Program-made: the position numbers and the translations under genes | Part shown: positions 12,733-17,467 of the stretch, piece by piece | How the letters are laid out: each line of letters opens with the position of its first letter | Position numbering within the stretch: position 1 is the stretch's first letter | Notes under the pieces: model-generated | Told to the model about the DNA's origin: nothing | The model's database searches: none | Seen by the model: the letters and a program-made list of their open reading frames with translations, nothing else | Source: Endomicrobium sp. | GTDB lineage: Bacteria > Elusimicrobiota > Endomicrobiia > Endomicrobiales > Endomicrobiaceae | Length of the DNA stretch: 17,467 bases | Direction: 5' to 3' | Assembly (NCBI GenBank): GCA_031273645.1 | Contig: JAISRM010000017.1 | Coordinates: 1 to 17,467, forward strand

Positions 12733-15120
12733 ATGAAAAAACTTAAAAGACTTATTATTGCTCTTGTTTTTCCAAAAGCCCTGCTTCTCAGCGCGGTTTT
12801 TTTCGCTTTGCTTATAACGGTTACAATACTCAGTTTTATACCGCCGGCTTTCGGCTGGACGCTGACTTTAGCGCTTATTTGCATTACGATTTTTCTTTTG
12901 CTTTTTGCAATAAATAATCCGGTTCTTACAATGCACGGTTTTATATGGCTTTTAAATCATACTTTCTACAAAATAAGAGCTGTCGGCTGCGAAAATCTGC
13001 CCGAAAAAGGCGGAGGGCTTATAGTTTCAAATTCCGTTTCTTACATCGACGTCGTTCTTATATTTTCGGCTATCAAGCGTCCGGTAAAATTTTTTGTAAA
13101 TAAAGATTTCAGCGAACATCCTTTTTTGAAGCCTTTTTTAAATTCTTCAAACAGCATACCCATAGATCCCGACGGCAACCCCAAAGCGATAGGCAATGCT
13201 CTAAAAGACGCGCGCCGCACGATACAAAACGGCGGGCTTGTCTGCATTTTTGCAGAAGGCGAACTTACAAGAACGGGATTGATGCTTCCTTTTAAAAGAG
13301 GATACGAATTTGTGATAAAAAATTTAGACGTCCCCATAATACCTCTTCATTTAGACAGGATCTGGGGCTCGACTTTTTCTTTTGTCGATAGAAAACTAAA
13401 ATGGAGAATTCCCGAACACGTTCCCTATCCCGTAACCGTAAGCATAGGAAAACCGCTTCCTTCGTCTTCGCTGCCTTTTGAGGTGCGCCTTGCGGTTCAG
13501 GAACTTGGCGCGGAAGCTTTTAAGCTTAGAGGCGACAAACAGAAAAAACTTCACATCGGGTTTATACGCGAGGCAAAAAAACATCCTTTTAAATTTTGTT
13601 TTGGCGAACTTGGGAAGAGTCTTAACTATATGCAGGCTTTTAGTTTTGCGGCAAGCATAGCCCAAAGGCTAAAAGACAATGCCCAGAAAGACGAAAAAGT
13701 AGGAATTTTTCTGCCTACTTCGGCGGCTTGCGCCGTTGCAAACATCGCGGTTTTATCGGCCGGAAAAATACCCGTCAACCTCAACTACACTTACACGAAA
13801 GATATTTTGCAGTCCTGCATAAGCCAGTGCGAAATGAAACAGATCATTACTTCGCGCGTTTTTTGCGATAAAGTCGGCATGCATCATTTTGACGATATGA
13901 AAATCTATGCCGAAGACATAGCGGCGGGCGTTAGCAAATTTGAAAAAATAAAAAATGCCTGCGCGCTTCTTTTTTTGCCGATTGGGCTGATAATTAAAAA
14001 ATATGTAAAAGGCGGCGTAAGCGACATAAACGACGTTGCGGCAATTATTTTTTCAAGCGGCACTACCGGCATTCCCAAAGGAATAATGCTTACGCATCAA
14101 AATATAGTTTCAAATATCGAGGGGATTTACAAAATCACAGGCGCGCATAAAAACGATATAATCGCCGGCATTCTTCCTCTTTTTCATGCGTTTGGATACA
14201 CGGCGACTTTCTGGCTTTGCGCTTATTACGGAATAGGCGCGGCTTTTCACTCAAGTCCTCTGGAATCGCAGAAAATCGGCGAGCTTGTTAAAAAATTCAA
14301 ATGCACGATAATTTTTGCCACGCCGACTTTTGTAAATTCTTATGTAAAAAAATGCACGAAAGAACAGTTTGAAAGTTTAAGAATAGTTATATCCGGCGCC
14401 GAAAAGCTTAAAAAAAATATTTCAAACGCTTTTTACGAAAAATTCCAAAAATCAGTTTTTGAAGGCTATGGAGCCACTGAAGCTTCTCCGGTGGTGTCGC
14501 TTGGCATATCTTCTTACATAGATCCTAAAACCAAAAAAATGCAGTTTGGCAACAAGCTTGGCACGGTAGGACATCCTTTGCCGGGCGTTGCAGCAAAAAT
14601 AGTAAACAGGGAAACTTACGAACTTTTGCCTTTCGGGCAGGAAGGAATGCTTTTGGTAAAAGGCCCCAACATAATGAAAGGATATTTAAATGATCCGCAA
14701 AAAACGGCCGAAGTCATAAAAGACGGCTGGTATGTTACGGGGGATATATCTACAATAGACGAAGACGGTTTTATAGCCATTACCGACAGAATTAACCGCT
14801 TTAGCAAAATAGGCGGAGAAATGGTCCCGCAAATCAGGGTTGAAGAAGAAATCCACAACGCCGCGCAGGCAGACGATCATTTTGCGGTAGTCACTTCTAT
14901 TGAAGATGAAAAGAGAGGAGAAAGACTTATAGTTTTATATAAAGGCGAAAAAAATATAGACGCTATACTGCGCGTAATGTATGAAAAAAATCTGCCAAAA
15001 CTCTGGATTCCTAAAAAAGATAATTTTTACAAGGTTGAGGAATTCCCGGTTTTAGGAACCGGAAAAATGGATTTGAAAGGCATAAAAAACCTCGCGCAGC
15101 GCCTCAGCGCCGGCGCTTAA
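12733..15120 (+). CDS. Aas-like acyltransferase/acyl-ACP synthetase fusion, copy 2
   Basis: Paralogue of the preceding gene (795 residues) with the same domain order: N-terminal helices at about 15-70; PlsC-type domain with NSVSYID (Ser101 where His is expected, Asp106) and FAEGELTRTG; then the adenylation domain with SSGTTGIPKG (441-450), YGATE (579-583), DGWYVTGD, TDRINRFSKIGGE and Lys778 in TGKMD. Both copies therefore share the acyltransferase change, which must predate the duplication or be spread by conversion. Parts of the adenylation domain are nearly identical at the DNA level to copy 1. ATG 12733 has AAGGA upstream. The C-terminal codons lie on a 12-bp palindrome AGCGCCGGCGCT (15106-15117). 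The two proteins may differ in fatty-acid or lysolipid preference; no direct evidence here. Confidence 0.88.
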   Translation: MKKLKRLIIALVFPKALLLSAVFFALLITVTILSFIPPAFGWTLTLALICITIFLLLFAINNPVLTMHGFIWLLNHTFYKIRAVGCENLPEKGGGLIVSNSVSYIDVVLIFSAIKRPVKFFVNKDFSEHPFLKPFLNSSNSIPIDPDGNPKAIGNALKDARRTIQNGGLVCIFAEGELTRTGLMLPFKRGYEFVIKNLDVPIIPLHLDRIWGSTFSFVDRKLKWRIPEHVPYPVTVSIGKPLPSSSLPFEVRLAVQELGAEAFKLRGDKQKKLHIGFIREAKKHPFKFCFGELGKSLNYMQAFSFAASIAQRLKDNAQKDEKVGIFLPTSAACAVANIAVLSAGKIPVNLNYTYTKDILQSCISQCEMKQIITSRVFCDKVGMHHFDDMKIYAEDIAAGVSKFEKIKNACALLFLPIGLIIKKYVKGGVSDINDVAAIIFSSGTTGIPKGIMLTHQNIVSNIEGIYKITGAHKNDIIAGILPLFHAFGYTATFWLCAYYGIGAAFHSSPLESQKIGELVKKFKCTIIFATPTFVNSYVKKCTKEQFESLRIVISGAEKLKKNISNAFYEKFQKSVFEGYGATEASPVVSLGISSYIDPKTKKMQFGNKLGTVGHPLPGVAAKIVNRETYELLPFGQEGMLLVKGPNIMKGYLNDPQKTAEVIKDGWYVTGDISTIDEDGFIAITDRINRFSKIGGEMVPQIRVEEEIHNAAQADDHFAVVTSIEDEKRGERLIVLYKGEKNIDAILRVMYEKNLPKLWIPKKDNFYKVEEFPVLGTGKMDLKGIKNLAQRLSAGA

Positions 15121-15127
15121 TAGTTAA

Positions 15128-15165
15128 CAGGCTTCGCCTATTTTACAGAACACAGACTTCGTCTG
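15128..15165. repeat. 38-bp two-hairpin module, copy 3
   Basis: CAGGC-TTC-GCCTA, spacer TTTTACAGAACA, CAGAC-TTC-GTCTG. The outermost pair of the first stem is broken (C with A). The second hairpin has loop TTC where the other copies have TGC or TGT. It lies 8 bp after the stop of the second aas-like gene. Confidence 0.75.
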
Positions 15166-15171
15166 ACAAAA

Positions 15172-15261
15172 TTTTTTAGCAAACATGGATTCCCACCCGA
15201 TAAAAATACTCGAGTGCAGGCTGCTAAGGAAGAACAAATATTAAAAACGCGGGAATGACAA
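15172..15261. repeat. 90-bp dispersed repeat, copy B
   Basis: Same length and boundaries as 4221-4310, with 8 substitutions and no gaps. The internal hairpin arm reads TCGAGTG here, one mismatch against CACCCGA, so this copy has partly lost the structure. It lies between two 38-bp modules; copy A has a module on one side only. Confidence 0.8.
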
Positions 15262-15265
15262 AACA

Positions 15266-15303
15266 CAGGCTTCGCCTGTTTTATGGAACACAGATTGTGT
15301 CTG
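15266..15303. repeat. 38-bp two-hairpin module, copy 4
   Basis: CAGGC-TTC-GCCTG, spacer TTTTATGGAACA, CAGAT-TGT-GTCTG. The first stem extends to ACAGGC/GCCTGT (15265-15279). The second has a C to T change that leaves a T-G wobble next to the loop. Confidence 0.8.
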
Positions 15304-15344
15304 TTTTGTCAATCGTTTTTCAATGTCTGTTTTGTTTGTGCCTG

Positions 15345-15360
15345 TCCCGTTTTCACGGGA
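15345..15360. repeat. Compensated CCCGT-TTTC-ACGGG hairpin
   Basis: Perfect 6-bp stem, loop TTTC, followed by ATGACAA as in the copy at 4351-4366. Compared with that copy the innermost pair has changed from C-G to T-A on both arms. Confidence 0.7.
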
Positions 15361-15549
15361 ATGACAACACTGAGGGAATGGAGTCCAGCTTTTGCGGGAA
15401 TTGGCAAACTGAAAGACATTTGAAGACGACAGACAGTGTCTGTTTTTATGTGGGTTGATGACAGTGGCTATTCCCGTTTTTCGTCTGTTTTATGAAAAGA
15501 CAGCTTGCGTTTTTTCGCCTCCAATGTCCGCTGTTTTTATTTGATAAAT

Positions 15550-15558
15550 TGCTATAAT
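15550..15558 (+). promoter_or_regulatory. Extended -10 promoter element for uvrA
   Basis: TGCTATAAT gives a consensus -10 with a TGn extension, like the one before the first aas-like gene. No good -35 is seen at 16-18 bases upstream, and no inverted repeat that I would call a LexA site. A start near 15565 leaves a leader of almost 90 nt. Confidence 0.55.
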
Positions 15559-15651
15559 GTTTTTTAAAAAGAAATTGATATTAAATGAACGCTGTTTTCG
15601 GCTGTTTGTTTAAAAGTTTTATAAGAAAATTGTTTTGTAAGGAATGGAAAA

Positions 15652-17467
15652 ATGGACATTATAAAAATAAGAGGCGCGCGCCAGCACAATTTAAAAAATA
15701 TTGATTTAGATATTCCGCGCAATAAACTTGTAGTCGTTACGGGGCTTTCGGGTTCGGGAAAATCTTCTCTTGCTTTTGACACGATATATGCCGAAGGACA
15801 GAGACGTTACGTTGAGTCTCTTTCGGCTTATGCAAGGCAGTTTCTTGAACTTATGGAAAAACCCGACGCCGATATTATAGAAGGGCTGTCTCCGGCAATT
15901 TCAATAGAACAGCGCAATCCTTCCCACAATCCTCGTTCCACCGTCGGCACGGTAACGGAAATTTACGATTATCTGAGACTGCTGTTTGCAAGAGTCGGCG
16001 TTCCTCATTGCCACAAATGCGGCAAAAGGGTTCAGCCGCAGTCTTCGCAGCAGATAATCGACGAAATTATGAAACTTCCCGAGGGAACGCTTATACATAT
16101 ATTATCGCCTTTGGTCAAAGGCCGCGCGGGAACTTATGAAGAACTGTTTGCAAGACTTTCAAAAAACGGCTATACGAGGGTACGCGTTGACGCAAACGTC
16201 TATTCTCTTGATGAAAAAATATCTCTGGACAGATATAAAAAGCACACTATTGAAATAGTTGTTGACAGGATAAAAATAAACGCGCAGTCGCGTTTAAGAG
16301 TTGCCGGTTCGGTTGAGACCGCTTTAAAGGAATCAAAGGGCGTCGTAAATATCGCGCTCATGTCGGCAGATGCAAAGAAAGCGGAAAGCGAAAAAACGTT
16401 TAGCGAGCAGTATGCATGCGTCGATTGCGGCATAAGCCTTGCGGAAATAGAGCCGAGACTATTTTCTTTCAACTCGCCTTTTGGAGCATGTCCTGAATGC
16501 AGCGGGCTTGGAAATAAAATAGAAGTTGACGAAAATCTTGTTGTTCCCGATAAAAACAGAAGCGTAAAATACGGAGCGATAATAGCGTGGGCAGAACCGA
16601 TAACAACAAGAACTAACAGATGGAAAAATTCATGGGGCGGATATTACTGGGAACTTTTAAGCGCCGCGGCCAAAAAAAATAAAATTTCTTTGGATAAGCC
16701 CTGGCGGGATCTTACAAGAAAGCAGCAGGAAATCCTTCTCTACGGAAAAGACGATTTTGAAGGCGTTATCACAAATATGCAGCGCCGTTACAACGAAACG
16801 GAATCGGCTTTCGTAAGAGAAGAAATTTATAATAAGTACATGGGAAAAAAGATCTGCCCTCTTTGCAAAGGACAGCGTCTTAAAAAAGATGCCCTCGCGG
16901 TGCTCGTAAACGGGCTTTGCATATCGGAAATAACAAAAATGTCCGTTGAAAAAGCTTTAGATTTTTTTAACCGCGTCAAATTTAGCGATAAAGATAAAAT
17001 AATAAGCAAAACGATTCTCAAAGAAATAAGAGAACGCCTTAAATTTTTAAACAGCGTGGGGCTGGGTTATCTCAGCCTTGAAAGAGAAAGCGCCACTCTG
17101 TCGGGCGGCGAAGGACAAAGAATACATCTTGCAACGCAGATAGGGTCCGGGCTTACCGGAGTTCTGTACGTTTTGGACGAACCTTCCATCGGTCTTCATC
17201 AAAGAGACAATGCCAAACTTCTTGAAACGATGACGAAACTTCGCGATATGGGAAACACTCTGATCGTCGTCGAACACGACGAAGACACTATGAGAGCCGC
17301 CGACCACATTATTGATTTGGGACCGGGAGCCGGAGTGCACGGCGGGAAAATAGTCGCCGAGGGAAATGCCGATAAAATTATGAAAACTCCCGCTTCTCTT
17401 ACAGGAAAATATTTAAAAGGCGAACTGACTATTCCTGTTCCGCAAAAAAGAAAACGCCACATTGACA
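15652..17467 (+). CDS. uvrA: UvrABC system protein A, N-terminal two thirds (window ends inside gene)
   Basis: DNA-damage recognition ATPase of nucleotide excision repair, working with UvrB. The visible 605 codons include Walker [10 protein letters not shown] from residue 31, then [18 protein letters not shown] and [22 protein letters not shown], an extra CHKCGK site, the zinc module C256-VD-C259 with C280-PE-C283, [12 protein letters not shown] signature LSGGE at 483-487, and Walker [14 protein letters not shown] with Glu510 of the first nucleotide-binding site. The remaining third, with the second ATPase half, lies beyond the window (UvrA is about 940 residues). ATG 15652 has AAGGA 8 bases upstream. 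No frameshift is seen. Regulation by damage is not evident from the sequence. Confidence 0.97.
   Translation, partial: MDIIKIRGARQHNLKNIDLDIPRNKLVVVTGLSGSGKSSLAFDTIYAEGQRRYVESLSAYARQFLELMEKPDADIIEGLSPAISIEQRNPSHNPRSTVGTVTEIYDYLRLLFARVGVPHCHKCGKRVQPQSSQQIIDEIMKLPEGTLIHILSPLVKGRAGTYEELFARLSKNGYTRVRVDANVYSLDEKISLDRYKKHTIEIVVDRIKINAQSRLRVAGSVETALKESKGVVNIALMSADAKKAESEKTFSEQYACVDCGISLAEIEPRLFSFNSPFGACPECSGLGNKIEVDENLVVPDKNRSVKYGAIIAWAEPITTRTNRWKNSWGGYYWELLSAAAKKNKISLDKPWRDLTRKQQEILLYGKDDFEGVITNMQRRYNETESAFVREEIYNKYMGKKICPLCKGQRLKKDALAVLVNGLCISEITKMSVEKALDFFNRVKFSDKDKIISKTILKEIRERLKFLNSVGLGYLSLERESATLSGGEGQRIHLATQIGSGLTGVLYVLDEPSIGLHQRDNAKLLETMTKLRDMGNTLIVVEHDEDTMRAADHIIDLGPGAGVHGGKIVAEGNADKIMKTPASLTGKYLKGELTIPVPQKRKRHID

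Larger units (their letters stand above)
15121..15651. repeat. 531-bp repeat region and leader before uvrA
   Basis: No gene is supported. From the left: a 38-bp module (15128-15165), the second 90-bp element (15172-15261), another 38-bp module (15266-15303), then TCCCGT-TTTC-ACGGGA (15345-15360), a decayed TCCAGC-TTTT-GCGGGA (15384-15399) and ACAGAC-AGT-GTCTGT (15429-15443). From about 15490 the repeats stop; a promoter-like TGCTATAAT (15550-15558) and an A/T-rich leader to the uvrA start follow. The block closely parallels 4032-4376 in content, though the order of parts differs. Confidence 0.85.

Noticed and set aside
12513..12746. Plus-strand frame of 77 codons between the aas-like genes
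   Set aside because: It overlaps the end of copy 1 and the start of copy 2 and otherwise translates GC-rich hairpins into arginine-rich sequence.
15255..15458. Plus-strand frame of 67 codons before uvrA
   Set aside because: It is made of repeat elements, and the cysteine/phenylalanine-rich product has no protein-like features.
15491..15651. LexA/SOS operator upstream of uvrA
   Set aside because: I looked for CTG-N10-CAG or GAAC-N4-GTTC type inverted repeats near the -10 and saw none that were convincing.

Overview
The window looks like a chromosomal segment of an AT-rich, Gram-negative-type bacterium with streamlined operons. Typical envelope genes are a signal-peptide PpiC chaperone, a PpiC lipoprotein and a TPR protein upstream of ispE. 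The codon use, the many A/T-rich ribosome sites and the abundance of small palindromes between genes would suit Elusimicrobiota (an Endomicrobium-like lineage). That placement is inference and was not tested.

Layout. Positions 1-44 hold the 3' end of a plus-strand gene. From about 7445 leftwards runs a minus-strand series: a sigma70-type promoter (7417-7445), a PpiC/PrsA-like lipoprotein, a SurA-like PpiC isomerase, pdxA, a 345-bp repeat-filled gap, rimI, a TPR/possible LolB-like protein, ispE, a 238-bp hairpin cluster, tRNA-Gln(TTG) and an intrinsic terminator. The orders surA-pdxA and (LolB-like)-ispE-tRNA recall known proteobacterial arrangements. Positions 7550-9967 are an accessory patch: a YhcG/DUF1016 PD-(D/E)XK nuclease, a small two-helix membrane protein, a gene lacking its 5' part, and the scar of a DDE-transposase element with 22-bp tandem end repeats. 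From 10178 rightwards come two tandem paralogues of an Aas-like acyltransferase/acyl-ACP synthetase, then a 531-bp repeat region, then the first two thirds of uvrA.

The most unusual content is not a protein. Five gaps, and at least two coding regions (ispE and the pdxA 3' end), carry tiny palindromes: 17 perfect hairpins with stems of 5-7 bp and a loop of exactly 3 nt, plus related 4-nt-loop forms. The stem sequence changes from copy to copy with compensating changes. In most copies one strand reads C-GAA-G or C-GCA-G, the GNA triloop class known to be exceptionally stable in single-stranded DNA. Two such hairpins joined by a fixed 12-nt spacer form a 38-bp module present four times. A separate 90-bp element occurs twice at about 91% identity, both times beside these modules. 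Together they look like a family of structure-selected small mobile repeats that settle at gene ends and occasionally become protein-coding.

The two Aas-like paralogues share a second oddity: the catalytic His of the acyltransferase HX4D motif is Ser in both copies, while the adenylate-forming half keeps its key residues.
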